From Pseudomonadota bacterium (lineage in GTDB: Bacteria > Pseudomonadota > Gammaproteobacteria > Burkholderiales > Burkholderiaceae_C): a stretch of 30,365 nt of DNA. This document shows positions 8,206 through 14,773 of this stretch, one piece after another. Where the stretch lies: positions 1-30,365 of the forward strand of contig JAEZWW010000070.1 in the NCBI GenBank assembly GCA_023442945.1, given 5' to 3'. The translations under genes were made by a program, and so were the position numbers. How positions within the stretch are numbered: the stretch's first letter is position 1; every line of letters begins with the position of its first letter. The notes under the pieces are model-generated. The model saw only the letters and a program-made list of their open reading frames with translations. It was not told the origin of the DNA and did no database searches.

Positions 8206-9054
8206 TCAGAACGTGGGCTGGCCGACGATGCCGGCGCGTTCCATCTTTCGGTGCGACGGCGGGTAATCCATCACCGCGTAGTGCTGCGTGGCGCGGTTGT
8301 CCCAGATCGCCACGCTGCCCGGCTGCCAGCGCCAGCGCACCTGGTATTCCGGGATCGCCGCCTGGCTGATCAGGTACTGCAGCAGGCTGGAGCTGCCCTG
8401 CGTGAAGTCCTGGCCCACGCGCACGTTGGCCGGCGTGTGGAAGTTGGTAAAGTGCGTGGTGAAGCCGTTCACAAACAGCACTTTTTCGCCCGTTTCCGGG
8501 TGCGTGCGCACCACCGGGTGTTCGGCATCGGGGTAGCGCGCCTTCAGCGCGTGGCGTTGCTCGATCGGCATGGCGGCGCCAAACGTGCATTCGATGCTGT
8601 GGCGCGCGCGCAGGGGGGCTATCAGCTCCTTGATGTGCTCCGGCAGGCGCTCGTACGCCAGCGCCATGTTGGCCCACATCGTGTCGCCGCCGATCGGCGG
8701 GCATTCCACGCAGCGGAGCACGCAGCCCATGGGCGGCGCATCGCGCCAGGTGGCGTCGCAGTGCCAGGAGTTCTCGTACCGGTCGTTCGGCTGCTCGGGC
8801 GACTTGTAGATGCGCACCAGGCCAGGGTGATCGGGGTCGCTGCCGGCGACGGGGTGGTCTTCCAGCTCGCCGAAGTGGCGGGCAAAGGCGACGTGCTCGG
8901 CGCGGCTCATGGTCTGGTTGCGCAGAAACAGCACCTTGTGGGCCAGCAAGGCCGCCTTGATCTGGGCCAGCAGATCGCCGTCGGTGACCGCGTCGGCCAG
9001 GTCGACGTCGAACAACTCAGCCCCGATCGCGCATGTCAAGGGTTCGATACGCAC
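8206..9054 (-). CDS. TauD/TfdA-family Fe(II)/2-oxoglutarate dioxygenase
   Basis: A 282-aa oxygenase of the TauD/TfdA family, which uses 2-oxoglutarate and O2 to hydroxylate a substrate. The iron-binding set is complete: His98 and Asp100 in WHCDATW, distal His258 in ATQHYAV, and the 2-oxoglutarate-binding Arg273 in HRKMERAGI. The length matches TauD. The frame is open further upstream, but GTG 9054 is chosen because AAGGAG lies 6 bases before it and family homology begins there (VRIEPLTCAIGAEL). It is the first gene of the operon and divergent from the AraC-type regulator. A beta-hydroxylation feeding the SDR is an attractive guess; desulfonation, as in TauD itself, is also possible. Confidence 0.9.
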   Translation of the reverse strand: MRIEPLTCAIGAELFDVDLADAVTDGDLLAQIKAALLAHKVLFLRNQTMSRAEHVAFARHFGELEDHPVAGSDPDHPGLVRIYKSPEQPNDRYENSWHCDATWRDAPPMGCVLRCVECPPIGGDTMWANMALAYERLPEHIKELIAPLRARHSIECTFGAAMPIEQRHALKARYPDAEHPVVRTHPETGEKVLFVNGFTTHFTNFHTPANVRVGQDFTQGSSSLLQYLISQAAIPEYQVRWRWQPGSVAIWDNRATQHYAVMDYPPSHRKMERAGIVGQPTF

Positions 9055-9145
9055 GCTTGTCTCCTTGTGTGGATTTGTCGACGATCCGCTGATCTGCATC
9101 GCGTCGTCGTCAGGAGACTTTAGGTACGCAAGGCACTGGACGCTT

Positions 9146-9180
9146 TGCATCTCGCGCCATAGACTGTGCATTTGGCGCCA
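9146..9180. promoter_or_regulatory. Tandem direct repeat, candidate AraC-type operator
   Basis: TGCATCTCGCGCCA (9146-9159) and TGCATTTGGCGCCA (9167-9180) agree at 12 of 14 positions and start exactly 21 bp apart, two helical turns, as expected for the two half-sites of an AraC-family dimer. The site is 33 bp before the regulator's ATG and 92 bp from the dioxygenase start, so it could control both directions. Confidence 0.65.
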
Positions 9181-9212
9181 CTTGAGGGGGGTGAAATCCC
9201 TAGGTCACAACC

Positions 9213-10247
9213 ATGGTTGCACTGGTTCGCGCCGCCGCTTTGACGCACTTTGCCGAGGTGATGCGCGAGGTCGGCGGCAACCCCGAAGACGCGCTGCGGC
9301 GCGCCGGCCTGCGCCCGGCGCTGGTGCGCGAGCGCGACCAGCTGCTCGACGCCACGACCACGGCCCGTTTGCTGGAAGATTCGGCGCAGGCCACGCGCTG
9401 CGAGACGCTGGGCCTGCGCATGGCGCGCGCGCGGCAGCTGTCCAACTTCGGCGCGCTCAGCCTGCTGCTGCAGCACCAGGCCACGCTGCGCATCGCGCTG
9501 CAAACCCTGATCGCGCACGTGCACCTGCTGAACGAAGCGCTGATGATCGAGCTGGAAGACGCTGGCGACCTGGTCATCCTGCGCGAAGACTTCCTGTCCG
9601 ATTCGCCGCACCGCCAGTCGATCGAGCTGGCCGTGGGCGTGCTCTTTCGCATGTGCGAAGCCCTGCTGCTGCCGGGCTGGCACCCGCTGAGCGTGAGCTT
9701 TCAGCACGCCGCGCCCAGGGACTTGTCGGTGCACCGCCAGCACTTCCGCTGCCCCGTCAACTTCAACGCCAACCTGAGCGGCATCGTCTGCCGCGCCGCC
9801 GACCTGGACGAGCCCAACCCCATGGCCGACCCGGTGCTGGCGCGCTACGCGCAGACCATCGTCGAAACCTCGGGCCCTGGGCGCCAGGCGTCGATGGCGC
9901 AACAGGTGCGCCGGGCCATCTACCTGACCCTGCCCTCTGGCGGCGCCACCAGCAAGACCGTGGCACAAGGCCTGGGCCTCAGCACGCGCACGCTGCAGCG
10001 CGAGCTGATGGCCGAAGCCACCACGTTCTCCGACCTACTGGAAGACGTGCGCGCCAACCTGGCGCGCCGCTACGTCGCCGATGCACGCTACCGCATTGGC
10101 CAGGTCGCCGAGATGCTGGGCTACGGCAGCCACAGCACCTTCACGCGCTGGTTCACGTCAACGTTTGGGGCGCCGCCCCACGTGTGGCGCGCACGGGCCG
10201 CTGGCGCGCAACCCGCGGCCATCTCGGCGCCCTCGGCGGGCGCGTAG
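9213..10247 (+). CDS. AraC-family transcriptional regulator (Arabinose_bd/OruR-like type)
   Basis: A 344-aa regulator. The N-terminal ~190 residues match the AraC subgroup with the 'Arabinose_bd' ligand domain: opening RAAALTHFAEVMREVGGNPEDALRRAGL, then LLEDSAQATRCETLGLRMA and LSNFGALSLLLQHQATLRIAL. The C-terminal ~95 residues hold the double helix-turn-helix, with VAQGLGLSTRTLQREL as the first and IGQVAEMLGYGSHSTFTRWFTSTFG as the second, ending PPHVWR. It stands divergent to the dioxygenase-led operon with a tandem 14-bp repeat between them, so it is the obvious regulator of that operon, probably an activator responding to the substrate. No strong ribosome-binding site precedes the ATG, which sits in the palindrome CAACCATGGTTG. 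Confidence 0.9.
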   Translation: MVALVRAAALTHFAEVMREVGGNPEDALRRAGLRPALVRERDQLLDATTTARLLEDSAQATRCETLGLRMARARQLSNFGALSLLLQHQATLRIALQTLIAHVHLLNEALMIELEDAGDLVILREDFLSDSPHRQSIELAVGVLFRMCEALLLPGWHPLSVSFQHAAPRDLSVHRQHFRCPVNFNANLSGIVCRAADLDEPNPMADPVLARYAQTIVETSGPGRQASMAQQVRRAIYLTLPSGGATSKTVAQGLGLSTRTLQRELMAEATTFSDLLEDVRANLARRYVADARYRIGQVAEMLGYGSHSTFTRWFTSTFGAPPHVWRARAAGAQPAAISAPSAGA

Positions 10248-10249
10248 CG

Positions 10250-10310
10250 CTATACAAAGAGGAGCTGGTCGCGCAGGTGGCTGTAGGGCCAGCGCCGCAA
10301 AATGCTTGAA
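10250..10310 (+). repeat. Dispersed repeat, copy 1
   Basis: Contains AGCTGGTCGCGCAGG then TGTAGGGCCAGCG, the same order as six other copies in this window. It immediately follows the stop of the AraC-type gene and precedes the tRNA-Leu gene, which is read on the other strand. Confidence 0.65.
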
Positions 10311-10350
10311 ATCTGGCCAGACTTCAACTGCGACGTGGCGTGAAGACGGT

Positions 10351-10437
10351 TGGTGCGCGGGGGGGGACTCGAACCCCCACACCCTTGCGGGCGTCAGGAC
10401 CTAAACCTGGTGCGTCTACCAATTTCGCCACCCGCGC
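10351..10437 (-). tRNA. tRNA-Leu (anticodon UAG)
   Basis: The minus strand reads GCGCGGGTGGCGAAATTGG and so on, with acceptor stem GCGCGGG/CCCGCGC, D-loop GGTAGACGC, anticodon loop TTTAGGT (UAG), a long variable arm typical of class II leucine tRNAs, T-arm GGGTTCGAGTCCC and an encoded CCA. The layout is nearly identical to E. coli leuW. The outermost anticodon-stem pair looks like C-A. Confidence 0.95.
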
Positions 10438-10496
10438 ATCCTGTCTTCCGTCGTTGGCGCGCTGCAGCTTGGCGGCACCCCAACGAAGAACCGCGG

Positions 10497-10502
10497 ATTC
10501 TA
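10497..10502 (-). promoter_or_regulatory. -10 box for tRNA-Leu
   Basis: The minus strand has TTAGAATCCGCGG; TAGAAT is one change from TATAAT. It stands about 60 bases before the mature tRNA 5' end, a normal leader length. No convincing -35 was found at 17 bp. Confidence 0.45.
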
Positions 10503-10662
10503 ACCCGTGGCCGCCAAAAAAATGCCGGCTACCGACCGGCTTCACACGCTGGTCGTTCCCTCGCAGGCGCTTGCAAGCAATCGGCTCGACAATTGCTCCG
10601 CGCCCACCACCTGCAAACCGCCGGCAGCGCCACTGTGCCGCCGAAAGCGCTTGGCCAACGGC

Positions 10663-10668
10663 GACAAT
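10663..10668 (+). promoter_or_regulatory. Candidate -10 box of hpnC (leaderless arrangement)
   Basis: GACAAT stands 6 bases before the chosen GTG start codon, so transcription would begin at or beside the GTG. No Shine-Dalgarno sequence is present in between (only C residues). The same GACAATCCC arrangement precedes hpnD. No clear -35 is seen. Confidence 0.4.
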
Positions 10669-10674
10669 CCCCCC

Positions 10675-11583
10675 GTGTCTTCGCCTTCTTCCCCCGGCCG
10701 CGCCGACGGCGCCTCGAACGCCCCTCACGCGCCTGCCGCCGTCACGCATTACGAAAACTTCCCGGTCGCATCCTGGCTGTGCCCGCCGCACCTGCGCGCG
10801 CCCATCGCCGCCATCTACCACTTCGCACGCACGGCCGACGACATCGCCGACGAAAGCACGGCCACGCCCGATGAACGCCTGGCCGAACTCGCCACCTACC
10901 GCGCCGACCTGGCCGCCGCGGCGCAGGGCAACGGCGCGTCTGCGCGCTGGCCGCAGGTGTTCGCCCCGCTGTCGCATGTCATCGCCCAGTTCCAACTGCC
11001 CGAAGACCTGCTCGCCGACCTGCTCAGTGCCTTCATGCAGGACATCGCCTGGACGCGCGACGCCCGCGCCTACGCCGACCGCGCCGAGTTGCTGGACTAC
11101 TGCCGCCGTTCCGCCAACCCGGTCGGCCGCCTGCTGCTGCATTTGTACGGCGTCACCGGCGCCACGGCCTTGGCCCAAAGCGACGCCATCTGCAGCGCGC
11201 TGCAACTGATCAACTTCTGGCAAGACCTGTCGGTCGACTTGCCGCGCGGGCGCTTTTACCTGCCCCTGGCCGACTGCGCTGCGCACGGACTGTTGCGCGG
11301 CGATTTCAAGCAATTCAAGCCCCTGGACCTACAGTCACCTGCGCGGCCAGCTATTGACTTGGTAGCAAATGAAGTGCGCTGGGCGCGCGAGCTGATGCAG
11401 TCTGGCGCCCCTTTGGTGCACGCCCTGCCCGGCCGCGCCGGCTGGGAGCTGCGCCTGGTCGTCCAGGGCGGCCTGGCCATCCTGGACAAAATCGCAGCGC
11501 AGGGGTTTGACAGTTACAGCCGCCGGCCGACAGTGGGCAAAGCCGATGCGCCGAGGCTGCTGTGGCGGGCGGTGTGGATGTGA
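10675..11583 (+). CDS. hpnC: Hydroxysqualene synthase HpnC
   Basis: A trans-isoprenyl-diphosphate synthase family protein of 302 aa. In the three-step bacterial route HpnD makes presqualene diphosphate, HpnC converts it to hydroxysqualene and HpnE reduces that to squalene. The HpnC hallmark HYENFPVAS is near residue 35. The two Asp-rich motifs are present as ARTADDIADE and LINFWQDLSVDLPRGRFYLP. The frame is open to an ATG at 10507, but that translation is not protein-like; GTG 10675 places HYENFP at the usual distance. The region coding for LQSPARPAIDLVAN comes from a dispersed repeat (see repeat entry). It is the first gene of an hpnC-x-hpnD-hpnE cluster. Confidence 0.92.
   Translation: MSSPSSPGRADGASNAPHAPAAVTHYENFPVASWLCPPHLRAPIAAIYHFARTADDIADESTATPDERLAELATYRADLAAAAQGNGASARWPQVFAPLSHVIAQFQLPEDLLADLLSAFMQDIAWTRDARAYADRAELLDYCRRSANPVGRLLLHLYGVTGATALAQSDAICSALQLINFWQDLSVDLPRGRFYLPLADCAAHGLLRGDFKQFKPLDLQSPARPAIDLVANEVRWARELMQSGAPLVHALPGRAGWELRLVVQGGLAILDKIAAQGFDSYSRRPTVGKADAPRLLWRAVWM
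11310..11370 (-). repeat. Dispersed repeat, copy 2, inside hpnC coding sequence
   Basis: Minus strand: AGCTGGCCGCGCAGG then TGTAGGTCCAGG, matching copy 1 almost base for base. It is read through in frame by hpnC and encodes LQSPARPAIDLVAN on the plus strand. Confidence 0.7.
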
Positions 11584-11626
11584 ACGCGAACGACGGGCGC
11601 GCACCATCGCCGACCCTCGTGACCCC

Positions 11627-12025
11627 ATGACGCCGCACGAGCCACTGCGCGCCAAGATCCACACCGAGCTGGCCCGCCGTGGCCTCGGCGCGCACATGAA
11701 CAACACGCGCTGGGCGCGCCTGCTGACCGCCATGAGGGGCTTGTCATTCCCGCCGCCCTACCAACGCAAAGACCTGCTGCAGCCCGAGCCCGCGCCGCCG
11801 CATTTCGATGCAGACGTGCACTACCACGGCGACTGGCTGGAAGGCATCCACCCGCTCAACACCATTGAATGGCTGAAGATCCGCCCACGCCACCTACAGC
11901 ATGTCGCGCTGCTCGTGCCGCCCCGGCTCGTCAGCTGCGAAGCCGAACTGCGACATGCGCTGGCTGCGATCGGCCAAGCCTATGAGGTTGACGACGACGC
12001 TGTTTGGATCTTCGGCTACCGCTGA
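11627..12025 (+). CDS. Small uncharacterised protein, DUF6678-like
   Basis: A 132-aa protein between hpnC and hpnD. The central part, HMNNTRWARLLTAMRGL, PPYQRKDLL, DVHYHGDWLEGIHPLNTIEWLKI, resembles the small DUF6678-like family as I remember it (MNNTKW, fRTKD, W-DGEWYYH, IEWLEI pattern). No signal peptide or membrane segment is seen. ATG 11627 lies 43 bp after hpnC; the frame is open further upstream into hpnC. Its function is unknown. The position inside a squalene-synthesis cluster could mean nothing more than insertion of a small mobile gene. The family assignment is tentative. Confidence 0.6.
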   Translation: MTPHEPLRAKIHTELARRGLGAHMNNTRWARLLTAMRGLSFPPPYQRKDLLQPEPAPPHFDADVHYHGDWLEGIHPLNTIEWLKIRPRHLQHVALLVPPRLVSCEAELRHALAAIGQAYEVDDDAVWIFGYR

Positions 12026-12049
12026 CGCTCGGGTGCTCGCACCAAATGG

Positions 12050-12055
12050 GACAAT
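12050..12055 (+). promoter_or_regulatory. Candidate -10 box of hpnD (leaderless arrangement)
   Basis: GGGACAATCCC: GACAAT ends 7 bases before the GTG start of hpnD, with no Shine-Dalgarno sequence between. This is the same architecture as at hpnC. It implies that hpnD can be transcribed independently of the preceding small gene, which ends 24 bp earlier. Confidence 0.4.
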
Positions 12056-12062
12056 CCCTCGC

Positions 12063-12908
12063 GTGAGCAACACGCCCCAAGACTACGTTCAGCAGAAAGC
12101 CGCCGCCTCGGGCAGCAGCTTTTACTACGCCTTCCTGTTCCTGCCGCCCGCGCGCCGCGCCGCGATCACGGCCTTCTACGCGTTCTGCCGCGAGGTGGAC
12201 GACGTGGTCGACGAGGTCAGCGACCAAGGCGTCGCCGCGACCAAGCTGGCCTGGTGGGCCAAGGAGGTGACGGACGCGTACGCCGGCAAGCCTTCGCACC
12301 CGGTGATGCAGGCGTTGATGCCGTACACGAAGGAATTCAACATCGAAGCGCGCCAGCTGCACGCCGTGATCGAGGGCTGCCAGATGGACCTGACGCAGAC
12401 GCGTTACCTGGACTACACCGCGCTCAAGCGCTACTGCCATCTGGTGGCGGGCGAAGTGGGCGAAGTGTCGGCGCGCATCTTCGGGCAGACGCAGCCTGAA
12501 ACCACGCAGTACGCCAGCACGCTGGGCCTGGCGTTTCAGCTGACCAACATCATCCGCGACGTGGGTGAAGACGCGCGGCGCGGCCGCATCTACCTGCCGA
12601 TCGACGAGCTGCAGCGCTTTGACGTGAAGGCGCACGAGATTTTGAAGTGCGAATATTCCGACCGCTTCGTGCAGCTGATGAAGTTCCAGGCCGCGCGCGC
12701 CCACGCGATGTACGACGAGGCGCTGGCCTTGCTGCCCGCGGCCGACCGGCGCAGCCAGAAGCCCGGCCTGATGATGGCCAGCATCTACCGCACCTTGCTG
12801 CGCGAAATCGAACGCAGCGACTTCCACGTGCTGAACCAGCGCATCGCGCTGACGCCGCTGCGCAAGCTGTGGCTGGCTTGGAAGATGCAGGCACTGGGGA
12901 GGTTTTGA
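12063..12908 (+). CDS. hpnD: Presqualene diphosphate synthase HpnD
   Basis: A 281-aa squalene/phytoene synthase family protein that condenses two farnesyl diphosphates to presqualene diphosphate. It begins VSNTPQDYVQQKAAASGSSFYYAFLFLPPARRAAITAFYAFCREVDDVVDEV, containing the HpnD start block and the first Asp-rich motif. The second is TNIIRDVGEDARRGRIYLP. The C-terminal WLAWKMQALGRF is typical. The start is GTG 12063, agreeing with family length, and the longer frame upstream overlaps the DUF6678-like gene without likeness to the family. An IRD-type second motif distinguishes it from HpnC (FWQD). Confidence 0.94.
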   Translation: MSNTPQDYVQQKAAASGSSFYYAFLFLPPARRAAITAFYAFCREVDDVVDEVSDQGVAATKLAWWAKEVTDAYAGKPSHPVMQALMPYTKEFNIEARQLHAVIEGCQMDLTQTRYLDYTALKRYCHLVAGEVGEVSARIFGQTQPETTQYASTLGLAFQLTNIIRDVGEDARRGRIYLPIDELQRFDVKAHEILKCEYSDRFVQLMKFQAARAHAMYDEALALLPAADRRSQKPGLMMASIYRTLLREIERSDFHVLNQRIALTPLRKLWLAWKMQALGRF

Positions 12909-12914
12909 TGATCA

Positions 12915-13075
12915 CCCCCCTGAGCCGCTGGCGCGGCTTCCCCCCTCTGCTGCGCGAGGGGGGACAACGCCAATGCCCGGCGCAGGTCCGGGCATGGCGT
13001 TCGCTGGGGCCGGCTGCTGCGCAGCGGCGGGCTTCGGGCGGTGCGGGCGTTGCGCGCCTTCGCTGGGCGGTGGCG
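12915..13075 (+). repeat. GC-rich hairpin repeat between hpnD and hpnE
   Basis: Directly after hpnD lie two hairpins: GCCGC(12924)/GCGGC(12937) and the strong CCCCCCTC (12940-12947)/GAGGGGGG (12956-12963). They are followed by GC-rich sequence with CATGCCC-type inverted segments near 12973-13000. I associate the order CCCCCTGAGCCGC, GCGGCTTCCCCC, GAGGGGGGAC with an intergenic repeat of Comamonadaceae, from memory. An open frame crosses it but the translation is low-complexity and not protein-like. Any role in termination or mRNA stability is inference. Confidence 0.55.
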
Positions 13076-13217
13076 CATCTCTTGCTGCGAGATCCGCAAC
13101 CGACGACGTGGGTTGAAACCTCCCACGCTTGTACTTGCCCTGCATCGCGCACGCTACTCATCGAGTCAATCGGTGCAACGGGTCTCGTTCGGTGTCACAC
13201 CGATTTCTCTCATTTTC

Positions 13218-13260
13218 ACAGCTGCCTGCGCAGACTGCACTAGGGCCAGAGGGCGATTTG
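13218..13260 (+). repeat. Dispersed repeat, copy 3, at the hpnE start
   Basis: AGCTGCCTGCGCAG followed by CTAGGGCCAGAGGGCGATTT. It matches copy 6 (18886-18936) closely. The likely hpnE ribosome-binding site and TTG start lie in the tail of this repeat. Confidence 0.7.
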
Positions 13261-14580
13261 ACTCAAAACGTTGCTCCTCAACGCATTGCCATCGTGGGTG
13301 GCGGCTGGGCCGGCATGGCGGCGGCCGTGCGCGCCGTGCAGGCCGGGCACGCGGTCACGGTGTGGGAAGCCGCGCGGCAGGTCGGCGGGCGCGCGCGCGC
13401 GGTGCCACTGGTGCTGCCGGACGCGCGCACCGTCACCGTGGACAACGGCCAGCACATCCTGATCGGCGCGTACACCGAATGCCTGCGGCTGATGCGCGTG
13501 GTGGGCGTGGACCCGGACCAGGCACTGCTGCGTTTGCCGCTGGCCCTCACCTTCCCCGACGGCAGCGGCCTGGCCCTGCCCAACTGGCCCGCGCCGTGGG
13601 ACGCAGCCGCGGGCATCCTGCGCGCGCGCGGCTGGGGCTGGCGCGACAAGCTCGCGCTGCTGCGCACGGCCAGCGCCTGGCAGCGCGCGGGCTTCGCGTG
13701 CGACGAACAGCTCAGCGTGGCGCAGCTGTGCGCGCCGCTGACGGCGCGACTCAAAGACGGCTTTATCGAGCCGCTGTGCGTGTCCGCGCTGAACACGCCC
13801 ATGGCGCAAGCCAGCGCGCGCGTGTTCTTGCGGGTGCTGCGCGACGCGATGTTTGGTGCGCGCGGCGGCTCTAACCTGCTGCTGCCGCGCACGGACCTCG
13901 GCACGCTGTTCCCGGACAGCGCAGCGCGTTGGTTGACCCAACAGGGTGCGACCTTGCGGCTCGGCGCGCGCGTCACCCGGCTTCAGCACGACGGCGGTGG
14001 CTGGCAGATTGGCGGTGCGCACTTTGACCGCGTGGTGATCGCCACTTCAGCACCGAATGCGGCGCAGGCCCTACGGGAATCTGCGCAGGCAGCTCCTGAT
14101 GTTGTAGCAAACGCGATGCACGCGTGGGCCGACACCGCCGATGCCCTGCGCCACGAAGCCATCACCACGGTGTACGCGCAGGTGGCCAGCGAGCACGCCA
14201 AGTCGGGCCCGCTGCTGCGCGCGCCCATGTTGGCATTGCCGTCCAACGCCCAGGCGCCTGCCCAATTCGTGTTCGACCGCGACGCCATCACGCCCGCCGC
14301 CGAGCCCACGCGCCTGCTGGCCTTTGTCGTCAGCACCAGCCAAGGCCCGCGCGACGCGCTGGAAGCGGCCGTCACCGCGCAAGCGCAAAGCCAACTCGGC
14401 CTGCGCGTGCAAGCGCTGGCGACCATCACCGACAAGCGCGCCACCTTCGCCTGCACGCCCGGCCTGCGCCGCCCGCCCGCGCACATTGCGCCCGGCCTCA
14501 TCGCCGTGGGCGACTACATCGACGGCCCTTACCCCGCGACGCTGGAAGGCGCGGTGCTGAGCACGCAGGCCGTGGCCTGA
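13258..14580 (+). CDS. hpnE: Hydroxysqualene dehydroxylase HpnE
   Basis: A FAD-dependent amine-oxidase-like protein of 440 aa that reduces hydroxysqualene to squalene. The FAD-binding Rossmann motif IAIVGGGWAGMAAAVRAV is near the N-terminus, then VWEAARQVGGRAR and NGQHILIGAY. The C-terminal FAD block is GDYIDGPYPATLEGAVLSTQAVA. The length is normal. The start is uncertain: TTG 13258 is chosen because AGAGGGCG precedes it and the Rossmann motif follows 10 codons later; no ATG or GTG lies in the right place. Residues coding ALRESAQAAPDVVAN derive from a dispersed repeat. The gene is 349 bp after hpnD with repeats between, so it may have its own promoter. Confidence 0.9.
   Translation: MTQNVAPQRIAIVGGGWAGMAAAVRAVQAGHAVTVWEAARQVGGRARAVPLVLPDARTVTVDNGQHILIGAYTECLRLMRVVGVDPDQALLRLPLALTFPDGSGLALPNWPAPWDAAAGILRARGWGWRDKLALLRTASAWQRAGFACDEQLSVAQLCAPLTARLKDGFIEPLCVSALNTPMAQASARVFLRVLRDAMFGARGGSNLLLPRTDLGTLFPDSAARWLTQQGATLRLGARVTRLQHDGGGWQIGGAHFDRVVIATSAPNAAQALRESAQAAPDVVANAMHAWADTADALRHEAITTVYAQVASEHAKSGPLLRAPMLALPSNAQAPAQFVFDRDAITPAAEPTRLLAFVVSTSQGPRDALEAAVTAQAQSQLGLRVQALATITDKRATFACTPGLRRPPAHIAPGLIAVGDYIDGPYPATLEGAVLSTQAVA
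14056..14112 (-). repeat. Dispersed repeat, copy 4, inside hpnE coding sequence
   Basis: Minus strand: AGCTGCCTGCGCAGATT then CGTAGGGCCTGCGCC. It is read through by hpnE as LRESAQAAPDVVAN, the same codon register as the copy inside hpnC. Confidence 0.7.
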
Positions 14581-14623
14581 TCCGCGCTGCCCCCCACCCC
14601 AAAAAGCAGGGCCTGCCGTCCGC

Positions 14624-14629
14624 TAGAAT
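14624..14629 (+). promoter_or_regulatory. -10 box for tRNA-Gly
   Basis: GCTAGAATCGGC: TAGAAT stands 16 bases before the mature tRNA 5' end. It is the same hexamer as before tRNA-Leu. No clear -35 is seen. Confidence 0.45.
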
Positions 14630-14645
14630 CGGCGCTCCTCACCAT

Positions 14646-14719
14646 GCGGGTGTCGTTCAATGGTAGGACTCTTGCTTCCCAAGCAAATAACGTGGGTTCG
14701 ATTCCCATCACCCGCTCCA
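14646..14719 (+). tRNA. tRNA-Gly (anticodon CCC)
   Basis: A 74-nt cloverleaf with acceptor GCGGGTG/CACCCGC, anticodon loop TTCCCAA (CCC) between TTGC/GCAA, T-arm GTGGGTTCGATTCCCAT and encoded CCA. The layout is the same as E. coli glyU. Confidence 0.95.
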
Positions 14720-14773
14720 TCGCCCAGTGATCGCAGGGCATGGTTGACGCGCTGGCGTCGCAGGGCACCGCCC

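Noticed and set aside
8583..8640. A further repeat copy within the dioxygenase gene (CTATCAGCTCC near a CGCGCAGG)
   Set aside because: Block order and spacing do not match the seven accepted copies, and the encoded residues fit the family.
8206..9054. The dioxygenase as gamma-butyrobetaine hydroxylase and the operon as carnitine degradation
   Set aside because: The protein is about 100 residues too short and lacks the N-terminal domain of that enzyme; no carnitine dehydrogenase or betainyl-CoA thiolase is present.
7519..9123. 534-aa open frame on the plus strand across porin and dioxygenase genes
   Set aside because: It lies antisense to two clearly recognised genes and has a low-information Val/His/Arg composition.
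12912..13145. Open frames between hpnD and hpnE as a small gene
   Set aside because: The sequence is a GC-rich hairpin repeat and the translations are Arg/Ala/Gly strings without protein character.
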